From assembly GCA_023647555.1 (NCBI GenBank), contig JALRLY010000264.1, positions 1 through 64,000 on the forward strand: a DNA stretch of 64,000 nucleotides, read 5' to 3'. This stretch comes from Pancytospora philotis. Lineage: Eukaryota > Microsporidia. This document shows, in pieces, positions 27,413 to 36,593 of this stretch. The first letter of the stretch is position 1, and every line of letters starts with the position of its first letter. A program made the position numbers and the translations under genes. The notes beneath the pieces are model-generated. The model made no database searches. It had not been told where the DNA came from and saw only the letters and a program-made list of their open reading frames with translations.

Positions 27413-27674
27413 TAATCATTAAATTTCTGGCTTCATAACACTTTTAATTTACCCGGACAGCGTATTTTTAAGGCAACAAACTACTTAATGCACTTCCTGC
27501 AGATACATCTGCTCCTCGGTGCTGTATCTGTCAAATAGCTGTAGTGTATTTATTTACTGAAGTCTATAAATGTAGAAAGGCCAGATGGGACCACTCAGCT
27601 AACTCATTATTCGGACACGACTGGCCATCAGATAATATACTGAACCCGCGCGCTACCGCTCACATAAGACATCG

Positions 27675-29189
27675 CTACATCGATAGGTCGCTCCATGGTG
27701 CTAGCGCCGCTGAAGTAGGCATGTTACTGTTATGGTAACTGAGATCTAATGCTTGTGCTGGTGCGGCATCTACGCTGACCCTCCTTTTGCCGATAAGCGT
27801 GCTGAGTGCAGCATTGATTTTGGCCACAACAGGCCTGAGCCCTTGGCGCCTACTATACTGATATCTGTATGTCTGACATGTAAGCAGATGCTCATTCATT
27901 TGGTTTACATCCAACTTGCTAATCATTAAATTAAGTAACTCGTCCTGCTCTGCTGGCACGCTGTATCCCAACAAGATCTTTACGAAAGACTCAAAGTCCA
28001 ACAAATGCATGAGCCGGCCCATGTCTTGGTCTCTGTTTGGATCATCGTTTCTGAGCGTACGCAAGTGCTCGAAGACTTCTTGCAGAAACCAGAGCGGCAG
28101 TTGGTTAAGAAGCTCACGGGATTCTAATAGCTCGGACTTGCTGCGCAAGAAAACAGGCGCCCTTCCAAGGTAATTTCTCCAGGTATCATTTTTGGCCTTA
28201 TAATCCCGCCCATTTTTTTTATTTAAAGACTCGTTGTATCTCAGAACGAAATCCAGATTAACTGCATCTGAGCTGAGTCTTTCTAAAGTGCTTTGGATCT
28301 CGATATTAAGTTGCTGTGCATAGAAAACACTATGCAATAACTCCAGATACTCAGGCTCTCCTCTCCTAACAACATGTTCAAGAACATAATCTTTACATGC
28401 GACCTGCACTTCGTCTGGCATATTTCTAAGCTTCATTAAAATTTGTATGTACCCAGCTATGACGCTGTACTGCCGCTTGAACCTGGCATAGTCATTAAAC
28501 CAGTAGTCCACCAAACTCTTAAACTCCCAGCAAAAACTATTACTATTTTGATCACTTTTTGCAATCGTCAAGAGCGCATAATCCATGCTGCTGATTTCTG
28601 GCTTGTTCTGTTGTGCATACTGCACGAGCGTTACTCCGCGTTCGCCGTCGGCTCTATCATTCAAAAAGACAAGAAGATCGTCTATCTTGCCGCCGGATGC
28701 GTTTACAAGGCTAACAAACGCCTTGCACATCTCGACATCGTCGTTGGCAAATTTGCGCGTCCCGCCCTTGATGACAGTGCTTGCTAATTCTTTAAGATGC
28801 CTAACATAACTGAAGCCAAAGAACTTTGCCAGCAGAAGATGGCCGCCGAGGCCGAATTCCCTGTTCAGCTTGTTGAGCAGCCCGCTCGCCTGCTCGTGCC
28901 TATGGTAGCTATCAAGCACTGCGTAGGCCATGCACCGTATTTTCTCGTCAGTTGGACATACGCTGGCACTCATACCGACTCTTGCTGATGGAATCTCTGG
29001 GCTTGTGTATGTTACGCAGCTTCTGGAGAGTCGATCCAGCATTCGCTGCTCTAATGTATTGAGCTCGGACCTACCGGCTTTACCAAAACTGTTATAATTG
29101 CGAGTAATCTGGCCGGGTAGTGTCGCTGCCGCTCCATGGGCACCTGTGGCGCGGCAGTGCGCCAGCAGCAGGAAAATTTTGGCTAACAT
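27675..29189 (-). CDS. Secreted family A protein 1 (504 aa)
   Basis: The signal peptide MLAKIFLLLAHCRATGAHGA is followed by a long helical protein of no known family. It is a paralogue of the next gene along its whole length. Shared blocks include SC-x-x-YTSPEIP, MDYALLTIA (TDYALLTIA in copy 2), DYWFNDYARFKRQY, EPEYLELL, then LPLWFLQEVFEHL near residue 370 and GYSVPAEQDELL. The region from LPLWFL onward also resembles the corresponding part of family B. Start context: AAAAATTTT at about -20. The cluster position and signal peptide suggest a host-facing or spore protein. Confidence 0.8.
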   Translation of the reverse strand: MLAKIFLLLAHCRATGAHGAAATLPGQITRNYNSFGKAGRSELNTLEQRMLDRLSRSCVTYTSPEIPSARVGMSASVCPTDEKIRCMAYAVLDSYHRHEQASGLLNKLNREFGLGGHLLLAKFFGFSYVRHLKELASTVIKGGTRKFANDDVEMCKAFVSLVNASGGKIDDLLVFLNDRADGERGVTLVQYAQQNKPEISSMDYALLTIAKSDQNSNSFCWEFKSLVDYWFNDYARFKRQYSVIAGYIQILMKLRNMPDEVQVACKDYVLEHVVRRGEPEYLELLHSVFYAQQLNIEIQSTLERLSSDAVNLDFVLRYNESLNKKNGRDYKAKNDTWRNYLGRAPVFLRSKSELLESRELLNQLPLWFLQEVFEHLRTLRNDDPNRDQDMGRLMHLLDFESFVKILLGYSVPAEQDELLNLMISKLDVNQMNEHLLTCQTYRYQYSRRQGLRPVVAKINAALSTLIGKRRVSVDAAPAQALDLSYHNSNMPTSAALAPWSDLSM

Positions 29190-29585
29190 CCTGGGGTTAT
29201 GAAAATTTTTAAATCATTGGCGTTAGGAGATCTGGTCTTCTATGAACTATTATCGGGCATGCACAGTAGAATATTTATCTTGCTGAATGATGCCAGAAAA
29301 GAGCTTCATCGCGAGCAAAACAAAACCGGCGTCTTTTTTAATAAAATATCGCGTGAAGAAGCTGGCGGGAGTTCGTGGATGGTAAAGCAAGCTGGCGCTA
29401 AAGAATGAAAGTAGGAAGAAAGCATTTTTAAAAGCGCAGTGTGCCCACTATTTATTTCCACGATGAATCACCCCTGTATATGATTATCTTATTCAATGGT
29501 TAATACTGATAGCATATTAGAGCACGTTGCTAGCTACAGTACTGCACTAATCGACCACAAATGAAGCATTATACCGAGCAATGCG
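29190..29585. other. Intergenic between family A genes
   Basis: AAAAATTTT near 29200 belongs to the promoter of family A protein 1. A plus-strand frame (29199-29408) starts inside that element and has no recognisable features. No other signal. Confidence 0.5.
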
Positions 29586-31115
29586 CTATTGCCAGCAGTG
29601 CGTCATCGCTCCAGCGATGGGCTGGTACACGACATCAGCCCCACTGAGGTGCGGTGAGTTCTGCCAGTAACAATTGGGATTCGATGCCTGTGCCGCGGCG
29701 GCAGCTTCCACGGCCCGCATCTTTCCGACGAGCGCAACCAGCGCTGCGCTTATTTTAACCACGAGAGGCTTGACCCATTTGCGCTTAAAAAAGTGGTATC
29801 TTCCAGAATGGGCCAAGCGCAGATATGCCATTATCTTAGATTCATCCAGGCTGTCTGTCATAAATACTAGTAATGCATCCTGCTCAGCTGGCTCGTTGTA
29901 TCCCCACAGGATCTGCAAGAAATTCTCAAAGCTCAGTAAGCGCATGAACTGGTGCATGTCGTTGTCCTTAGGTTCACTGTCATTTTTGAGCTTATGCAAG
30001 TGCTCAAAGACCTCCCGCAAAACCCAAACCGGTAGTTCGTTGAAGAGCTCTGGGGACTCCTTCAGCGCGGTCTTCATGCGCAAAAAGTTGGGCGCACCTC
30101 TTAGATAGTTTTTCCAGGTGTTAATCATGGACTGCCAGGGACTATTGCTGGATTTACGCAAAAACTCGATGTAACGCAGAATAAAATATGGGCTGACCGT
30201 GTCCGGGTGGAGCCTTTTTAAAGCTCTCTGGACGCCAAACTTGAGGTATTCTGGTTCAATAGTATCGCGCAACAGCTCTAGATACTCAGGCTCGCTTCTC
30301 TTAGCGACGCGTTCGTAAATCTGGTCTTTGCAAGTGCAGTGTACGTCATCCGGCATAATGCTTAGCTGGATCGATACTCGCACGTACCCGGATATAACGT
30401 TATACTGCTGCCTAAACCTGCTGTGATCGCTGAACCAGTAGTCCAGTAAGCAGTTGAATTCGTCGCCCATATTACTATTCTCTTGTTTTCTCCTTGCGAT
30501 CGTCAGAAGTGCATAGTCAGTGCTGCTATTTTTTGCTTTGTTCTGCATCGCGTATTCCACGAGCGTCATTGCGCATTCGCAAGCGATAGTACTATCCAGC
30601 ATAGCTATAATAACCATTATCTTGTCGCTGGATGCACCTACGAGATTATCAAATGCCTGTTCTGCGGTGCACCTGTCCGTATCGTGGTTGTGCGCATCAG
30701 CAGCGGGTGCGGCAGCTATTTGCATCTTGCGGCTCAATACGTAAAGCGAATAAAACAGCTTTGCCAGCAGCAGATGGCTGCCATAGCCAAAATCGGTGTT
30801 CAGCTGGTTGAGCAGCTGACTGAGCTGTACCTGCTCGTGGCAGTCTTTGAGCACTGCGTACGCCGAGCAACGCGCTATGTTGCCAGGTGAGCATCTGCCC
30901 ACTCTCGCCCTGATTATTGCTGCTGGGATCTCTGGGCTTGTGTACGCTATGCAGCCGATGGATAGCGCATCTAGCACATGCTGCTCCAAAAGATTGAGGC
31001 CCGGCTTGCTGATCGCACCGAAGTCAGAGTAATCGGCGGTGGCAGGCTGGCCGGCCATCACCTGATCCACTGCAGCGCAATAGCGCGCCAGCAGCAAAAA
31101 ACCTGCGGCTAGCAT
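29586..31115 (-). CDS. Secreted family A protein 2 (509 aa)
   Basis: The signal peptide is MLAAGFLLLARYCAAVDQVM. The protein matches family A protein 1 throughout: GCIAYTSPEIPAA, STDYALLTIARRK, LLDYWFSDHSRFRQQYNVIS, EPEYLELL, NELPVWVLREVFEHLHKLK and GYNEPAEQDALL. Identity looks moderate, so the duplication is not recent. The start follows AAAAATTTTATTTGCCC. There is no transmembrane segment after the signal peptide and no catalytic motif that I can recognise. Confidence 0.8.
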   Translation of the reverse strand: MLAAGFLLLARYCAAVDQVMAGQPATADYSDFGAISKPGLNLLEQHVLDALSIGCIAYTSPEIPAAIIRARVGRCSPGNIARCSAYAVLKDCHEQVQLSQLLNQLNTDFGYGSHLLLAKLFYSLYVLSRKMQIAAAPAADAHNHDTDRCTAEQAFDNLVGASSDKIMVIIAMLDSTIACECAMTLVEYAMQNKAKNSSTDYALLTIARRKQENSNMGDEFNCLLDYWFSDHSRFRQQYNVISGYVRVSIQLSIMPDDVHCTCKDQIYERVAKRSEPEYLELLRDTIEPEYLKFGVQRALKRLHPDTVSPYFILRYIEFLRKSSNSPWQSMINTWKNYLRGAPNFLRMKTALKESPELFNELPVWVLREVFEHLHKLKNDSEPKDNDMHQFMRLLSFENFLQILWGYNEPAEQDALLVFMTDSLDESKIMAYLRLAHSGRYHFFKRKWVKPLVVKISAALVALVGKMRAVEAAAAAQASNPNCYWQNSPHLSGADVVYQPIAGAMTHCWQ

Positions 31116-31512
31116 AAAAAGGGCAAATAAAATTTTTCATACTGGAACGGCTAACAATAAGGAAAATTTGCGGCCTATTAGCATTCATGCTACTCTGGCA
31201 TGCTCGTGCAGGCCTGTTGTATGTTCTTCGGGCCGCTCCCAGCTGATACAATTAGATTAACCTTACGGGGGTACCTGAAAGATGCCCCTTTGACCCCAGC
31301 ACAATATATAATACAGTGCATTTCTGGTGTTTGAGCTCATAGCCCAGCGTGAGATGCCCCTCAGCTATATTTACAAGAAGTATTGCCTTTGTGTTAAATA
31401 TAGACAGTAAAATAAATACACACGTGCTCAAATTGCAGTGATTTATTGCTTCCACAGCTTTTACTAAACTGCGGCTTGATATTCAGCAGGCACAAAGGAT
31501 CTGCCTGTAAAA
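31116..31512. other. Intergenic, no gene seen
   Basis: This stretch lies upstream of family A protein 2 and downstream of MUS81. It is AT-rich (ATATATAATAC near 31301) with no coding frame or recognisable RNA. Confidence 0.5.
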
Positions 31513-32943
31513 CTACGTGAGCAAGCCAATGATGTTCTGTGCCATCCTGCGGCCCACCATTTTGCCGTCTGCAGAGACGCCGGCCAGCTCGATCTCGAAG
31601 CGCGGCTGCTCGGCGCGCTCGCAGAAGCCGTTCAGCGTGCCGTACTCGCCTGCAATTCTCAGCGCTTTGGCCTTTCCGAGCCCGCGGATGCTCGTGAGCG
31701 CAACGAGGAAGACCGTGTACGCGTCGATCTGCTTGGAGCCCTCCTCGATGAAGCTGCCGTAGCTCACGCTCTCCTCGAAGTCGCCCGCGCGGATGCGCTT
31801 GTCGAGCATGCCTATCGCCTCGGCGCTCTCGTTGATGTCCTCCGTCTCTAGCACGACAAACTTCTCCATCTTGACCTCCATCAGGCAGTACTGGCAGAGA
31901 TTCGCGTTGGTCTCGTTGCACCGCAGGTTCTCGACCAGGTAGAAGGTGCGGAGGTTGAAGAGCCGCAGCCTGTTCTTCTGCTCGCGGTACCGCCCGTCGG
32001 AGATGCTCGAGGCGAAGTCCGACCCGCCCTTACGCTCGACGATGTAGTTCAGCGCGGTCTCGTCCCGGATCCACAGGAAGTCGCCGAGCCCGAGCACGCG
32101 CGTGGATGCCGGGATGCCGTTCTTGCTGAAGTAGTTCTGGAAAAACCCGCGGTCCCGCATCGTCTTCTTTTCGCGCGCGTCTATGATCAGCTCTATGCCG
32201 CGGTGCTCGGGCGGCGGCGCCTCGCCCGTGAAGAGCCGCTCGCAGAGCGCAGTCCCCTCCGCGGTCAGGAAGTACTTGGACTTGGACTCCGCGTACACCA
32301 GGCCCTTCGCCTCGAGCGTCTTGAATGCGCCGAATGCTGAGAACTTTGCGCTGCTGCTGAACTCAGCGTTGGTGTACGGGGCAGCCCTGATCGCAACGAG
32401 GTACTTGTGGGCCGCTTTCAGCTCGTGCAGCGCGCGCAGGATGGCGTAGGGTGCGGACCTGTACGCGGGGAGGTAGTTCTTCTTTCTTGACTTCTTCGGG
32501 GTGCTGCTGCACTCCGTAACCCTGGCCAGTGCATCTTCCCCTGCGCTGTGCTCCTCGTCGTCTGAGCTCGAGACGATAATGCAGCTCGAACTCAGCCGGT
32601 CGCTCAGCAAGTCCTCGAGCATTTCGATCTCGAGCGGCGCCTGCGCCGTCTGGGGAGCTGCAGGAGGACTTGGCCGAGGGCTCTTTGCTTCTCTCTCGCC
32701 AGCGTCAGCAGCGCTCTGGCTATGCGTGCCTGCCAGCTTCTCTACGCCCTTCGCAATCGCCTTGTAGACCCGCTCGCCCACAAACTTGATGCTCTTAAGG
32801 TCCTCGATCTCTGTGATCTCTGCGGTGCTGGTCCTCAGTTCCCTCAGCACATTCATGTACACGTATTTTGAGTTCAAGTTCTTCATGTTCGCCTGCTGCA
32901 GCAGCTCCTTAACAGCTCGGACCGCGAGTTCCCTGATGGTCAT
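31513..32943 (-). CDS. MUS81: MUS81 structure-specific endonuclease subunit
   Basis: This is the catalytic subunit of the nuclease that, with Eme1/Mms4, cuts branched DNA at stalled forks and recombination intermediates. The 476-aa protein has an N-terminal HhH-like region, a Ser/Pro-rich linker with an acidic SSSDDEE patch, a winged-helix-like region and the ERCC4 nuclease domain: IDAREKKT, LGLGDFLWI, the active-site VERKGGSDFASSI and DGRYREQKNRLRL. A C-terminal HhH (ALTSIRGLGKAKAL) completes it. The start is probably the ATG at 32943; another ATG at 32988 is possible. No Eme1 gene is seen here. Confidence 0.93.
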   Translation of the reverse strand: MTIRELAVRAVKELLQQANMKNLNSKYVYMNVLRELRTSTAEITEIEDLKSIKFVGERVYKAIAKGVEKLAGTHSQSAADAGEREAKSPRPSPPAAPQTAQAPLEIEMLEDLLSDRLSSSCIIVSSSDDEEHSAGEDALARVTECSSTPKKSRKKNYLPAYRSAPYAILRALHELKAAHKYLVAIRAAPYTNAEFSSSAKFSAFGAFKTLEAKGLVYAESKSKYFLTAEGTALCERLFTGEAPPPEHRGIELIIDAREKKTMRDRGFFQNYFSKNGIPASTRVLGLGDFLWIRDETALNYIVERKGGSDFASSISDGRYREQKNRLRLFNLRTFYLVENLRCNETNANLCQYCLMEVKMEKFVVLETEDINESAEAIGMLDKRIRAGDFEESVSYGSFIEEGSKQIDAYTVFLVALTSIRGLGKAKALRIAGEYGTLNGFCERAEQPRFEIELAGVSADGKMVGRRMAQNIIGLLT

Positions 32944-33258
32944 GGGTGGCAAAAACGCTGTTTGTAAGGGGTAGTGGCGATACCGCATCTGGGGTTGCTC
33001 GGGAAGAGCTGCATCGGCTTAATACTGGCTTGGGACGCTCCAAAATGAGAATCTGGGCTCATTTGTGTGTCATATGAGAGCACTGAAATGCGGATTGGTA
33101 CGCAGATTTTCAACAAGCTATCGCAGAGTGCAAAACTATTGGCTAGGCTGGCTTAATACAGCATCTGAACAATTAAAACCAGAAAGAAGATATTTTCTAC
33201 ACTGACCACTGCTAACGCTGCAACCGTAGATGTAATTTTTGCACGCAGCCCACGCTGG
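32944..33258. other. Intergenic, divergent promoter region
   Basis: The region separates MUS81 from ADAT2, with GTAATTTTTGC just before the ADAT2 ATG. No gene or repeat recognised. Confidence 0.5.
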
Positions 33259-33909
33259 ATGGCTGAGGACAGGGAGCACTCAGAGGAACGCTCATCTACG
33301 CCAGAAACTATCCAAAATGATAAATGCCACAGTATGGGCGATGCTGCGTGCAGCACTGAGCAAGCAAGGAACCGCTTCTTCATGGGTGAGGCTCTGGCAG
33401 AGGCCCGTGCGGCGCTCGAGGAGAACGAAGTCCCCGTCGGCTGCGTGCTGGTGGCCGATGGCGAGATTGTTGCGCGGTCGCACAACCTGACCAATGCCAG
33501 GAGGAATCCGCTCTGCCATGCGGAGTTCATTGCAGCGCTGGAGTACTATAGCAGCACGATCGGCCACAGCCCAGCCGAGGCGGAAAGCGCCAGCATGGGC
33601 GATATGCTGCGTCGGCTGTCCGCCTGCGACAGCGACAAGCACAGCCATGCCAGCAAGAAGCTGGTGTTCTACATCACCGTCGAGCCGTGCGTGATGTGCC
33701 ACGGGGTGCTCGAGCGGATCGGAGCCACGGTCTACTTCGGGTGCTACAACGAGATTTTTGGCACGCGGAAGCTGCTTGGCGCCTGCGCAGGCACGTGCCT
33801 GGAAGACCCGCGCGCCGTGGACATCCTCAAGGAGTTTTACGGACGCGAGAACCTGCTCGCGCCCGAGGACAAGAGGATCAACAAGAAAAACAGATCGGGT
33901 GATCTCTGA
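33259..33909 (+). CDS. TAD2: tRNA adenosine deaminase catalytic subunit (ADAT2/Tad2)
   Basis: This enzyme deaminates A34 to inosine in tRNA anticodons, with Tad3 as partner. That activity would act on tRNAs such as the tRNA-Leu(AAG) in this window. The 216-aa protein has the deaminase zinc site CHAEFIAAL (His and catalytic Glu) and PCVMCHGVL (PCxxC), with NEVPVGCVLVADGEIVARSHN leading in. Between the two motifs there is a stretch of about 45 residues rich in S, A and D, longer than usual. The N-terminal 30 residues are acidic and variable. Confidence 0.92.
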   Translation: MAEDREHSEERSSTPETIQNDKCHSMGDAACSTEQARNRFFMGEALAEARAALEENEVPVGCVLVADGEIVARSHNLTNARRNPLCHAEFIAALEYYSSTIGHSPAEAESASMGDMLRRLSACDSDKHSHASKKLVFYITVEPCVMCHGVLERIGATVYFGCYNEIFGTRKLLGACAGTCLEDPRAVDILKEFYGRENLLAPEDKRINKKNRSGDL

Positions 33910-34070
33910 TTAGTCTTTGCACTAGCCTATGCTATTCGCAAACGAAGGCTGTGTATCCAATGCATGTCCTGCAACATGGCCAGCGCCCCCACGCTATGAA
34001 TAAATCGCGTCTCAGACTTTGCCGCCTCTCAGATTTTTGCTGGAATAGCAGGCGCGAAAAATGCCCTTAG

Positions 34071-36455
34071 ATGTCAAACGTAACGGCTGAGGTCCGCGTG
34101 CGCCCGTCGCGAACAGCCGCGCTCGAGAGCACCGGGAATTCCGTGGTGATCGGCGCGAAGACCTTCACCTTTTCGCGCGTGCACACCTCCACCACGCAGC
34201 GCACGCTCTTCGCCGAGTCCGTGTCGCCGCTCATCGACCATTTTATTTCAGGCTACGACTGCGCGGTGCTCGCGTACGGGCAGACGGGCAGCGGGAAGAC
34301 CTACACGATGGGCATCGCGCACGGTGCGGGCGGTGCGATCGTGCACAACGCGCTCGAGCGGCTGTACGCCGTCGGTGCGGACATCCGCGCGACTTTCATA
34401 GAGATCTACAACGACGAGATATTCGACCTGCTCGGCGACGCGCGCGCGCCGCTGCACCTCAGACAGAGCGGCGAGGTGGTGTCGATCGTGGGCCTGACGG
34501 AGCACGCCCCGGCCACCTACGCCCAGGCGATAGAGCTCCTCAACACCGGCTGCCTGCAGCGGACGACCAAGGCCACGAAGATGAACGCCGAGAGCTCGCG
34601 CTCCCACGCGGTGTTCACCGTCACCTTGAGGCAGCAGCGCGGCGCGGCGATCGTGGAGTCGCAGCTCGCCTTCGTGGACCTCGCCGGCTCTGAGCGCCTG
34701 AAGCGGACGGAGTGCCGGGGGAGCGCGGCGCGCGAGGCCATTGCGATAAACAGCGGGCTGCTCGCGCTGGGCAACGTTATCAGCGCGCTGTACCTCAAGC
34801 GCCCCCACGTGCCGTACAGAGACTCGAAGCTGACGCGCATCCTCGCGCGTTGCCTCGGCTCGCATCTGCTGCTGATTGCGTGCGTGTCCCCCGAGCAGGC
34901 GGACGCGTTCGAGACGGCGAACACGCTGAAGTATGCGAGCCGCGCGGCGCTGATCAGCCAGGATGAGCGCGTGCACATCACGAGCGACAAGGACAAGCTC
35001 GCGATCGACCAGCTGAAGCGCGAGATCAGCCGGCTCAAGGACGAGAACATGCGTCTGCGCTCACTGGCCAGCCACCGGGCGTACGAGAGCACCGAGAGCG
35101 TAAAGACGCATCCTTATGTCCAAGATTTATTAAATACCATAAAGCGACTGGAAATCGCCGGCCGGGGCGCGTCTGTGTGCATGCGGTGCCGCAAGGAGGC
35201 CGGCGGTGGCGATGAGAACGCGGCCGTGCCGATACGGGGTGCTACTACGGGCTGGCGAGGCGCTGGTGCCGCCAGGGAGGTGAGGGGATCCAGACTTACG
35301 AATCCGTTCGAGGAGCAGCAGGCAGTGCCGGGGGTCGGCCCCAACATGCGGGCCCGCAGGCTGGGAGCGGCAGATGCCAAGGCGCAGAACACGCATTTCA
35401 ACAAGACCATAGTGGCCGGGGCCGAGCCGCCCGTGGAGCTGGTCAAGCGGGAGAAAATGGTGTATTTCGACCTGGCAGAGCAGAGGCCCAGCGCATCGGC
35501 GCCAGACTCCCCGGAGATGGGGTGCCTGGAGCCCAGCAGAGGCACTAAATCGCTGTTCACGCCCAAGAAGGAGTGCTTTTCGATCTTCCCGGTCCTCGTA
35601 GGGACGTTCCTGCACAAGGCCGTCTCCATGGCGCCTTATGGCGAGGGCTTTGCAGCGAGCTGCGCAGATGGGGGCGTGCGGGCGTTCGGGACCCGCGAGA
35701 CCGTCTTACTGTCCGAAAGCTCTGTGCGCTGCCTGGAGACGGGCGGGCAGCACCGCGGCAGCGGCTGGGCGCTGCCGCAGGACAGCATCCTGTATTCCTG
35801 CCGGTCGCTTCTCAAACTGTACAATTCCAACGACAGGCCGATGCCCGTGCATGCATACAAGAGCGAGATTACCGCACTGCGGATGTTCGACAATCTGGTG
35901 TACACCGGCCACGAGGACGGGATGCTCTGCGCGCTCGACATCCGCAACAACGCCGTCGTGTTTTCCGGGCACGTGCACCGGAGCACCGTCTTCGGCATCG
36001 AGAAACTGGCGGACAGGGTGTACACCTGCTCGCGCGACCACACCGTGAGGTACGTAGATGTGAGCCCGGAAAGCGGCAGCTTCTCCTGCAGCGCGGCGGA
36101 CAACTCGCTCTCGCCGCCGCACTACGACACGGTCTCGATGCTGCTCAGCTACAAGTCGATGCTGGTGAGCGCCGGGCGCGACTGCTCGGTCAAGACCTGG
36201 GCCGCCGAGCGCCCGTTCAAAACCGTGCCGTACGCGCACGATGCCTGGATCAGGGCGGGCGCCGTCGCCGACCGCTGCTGGGCGACCGGCTGCAAGAACG
36301 GCGTGGTGCGCTTCTGGGACCTGCTCGAAAACTCGGTGCGCTGCGTCGGGAAGGTCGATGCGAAGTCCCCCGTGGCCTGCATGGGCGGCGCGGGCGACCA
36401 GCTGTGGGTCGGCTGCCAGAAGGAGATCCAGATGTACAAAATAGCAAATAAATAG
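34071..36455 (+). CDS. Kinesin with C-terminal WD40 repeats (KIF21-like)
   Basis: The 794-aa protein starts with a motor domain: P-loop GQTGSGKT (70-77), switch I SSRSH (175-179), switch II DLAGSE (203-208) and YRDSKLTRIL. A short coiled coil (about 305-345) and a disordered linker follow, then a propeller-like region from about residue 500 with WD-type repeats (LVYTGHEDGMLCALDI, RVYTCSRDHTVRYVDV, MLVSAGRDCSVKTW). A motor followed by a WD40 propeller is the hallmark of kinesin-4 KIF21, but this protein is about half its size. An out-of-frame ATG at 34060 lies 11 nt upstream of the true start. Confidence 0.88.
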   Translation: MSNVTAEVRVRPSRTAALESTGNSVVIGAKTFTFSRVHTSTTQRTLFAESVSPLIDHFISGYDCAVLAYGQTGSGKTYTMGIAHGAGGAIVHNALERLYAVGADIRATFIEIYNDEIFDLLGDARAPLHLRQSGEVVSIVGLTEHAPATYAQAIELLNTGCLQRTTKATKMNAESSRSHAVFTVTLRQQRGAAIVESQLAFVDLAGSERLKRTECRGSAAREAIAINSGLLALGNVISALYLKRPHVPYRDSKLTRILARCLGSHLLLIACVSPEQADAFETANTLKYASRAALISQDERVHITSDKDKLAIDQLKREISRLKDENMRLRSLASHRAYESTESVKTHPYVQDLLNTIKRLEIAGRGASVCMRCRKEAGGGDENAAVPIRGATTGWRGAGAAREVRGSRLTNPFEEQQAVPGVGPNMRARRLGAADAKAQNTHFNKTIVAGAEPPVELVKREKMVYFDLAEQRPSASAPDSPEMGCLEPSRGTKSLFTPKKECFSIFPVLVGTFLHKAVSMAPYGEGFAASCADGGVRAFGTRETVLLSESSVRCLETGGQHRGSGWALPQDSILYSCRSLLKLYNSNDRPMPVHAYKSEITALRMFDNLVYTGHEDGMLCALDIRNNAVVFSGHVHRSTVFGIEKLADRVYTCSRDHTVRYVDVSPESGSFSCSAADNSLSPPHYDTVSMLLSYKSMLVSAGRDCSVKTWAAERPFKTVPYAHDAWIRAGAVADRCWATGCKNGVVRFWDLLENSVRCVGKVDAKSPVACMGGAGDQLWVGCQKEIQMYKIANK

Positions 36456-36580
36456 TTTTAATATCCCTGTTGCAATATCATGCGTGTTTGGTATTAATTG
36501 ACTCAGCTTGTAATCACAAAGCCCTTTATCGCCCATGAATATCGCGTTTTAGCGCGCCAGCCAGCGGCCAAAAGCGCGCT

Positions 36581-36588
36581 AAAATTTT
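36581..36588 (+). promoter_or_regulatory. AAAATTTT start-proximal motif of DPH1
   Basis: AAAATTTTACCCG directly precedes the ATG at 36594. The same block, with small changes, precedes both family D genes and the Utp13 gene, so this is a clear instance of the window's main start signal. Confidence 0.6.
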
Positions 36589-36593
36589 ACCCG

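Noticed and set aside
29199..29408. 69-codon plus-strand frame
   Set aside because: Its ATG lies inside the AAAATTTT element of the divergent family A gene and it has no recognisable features.
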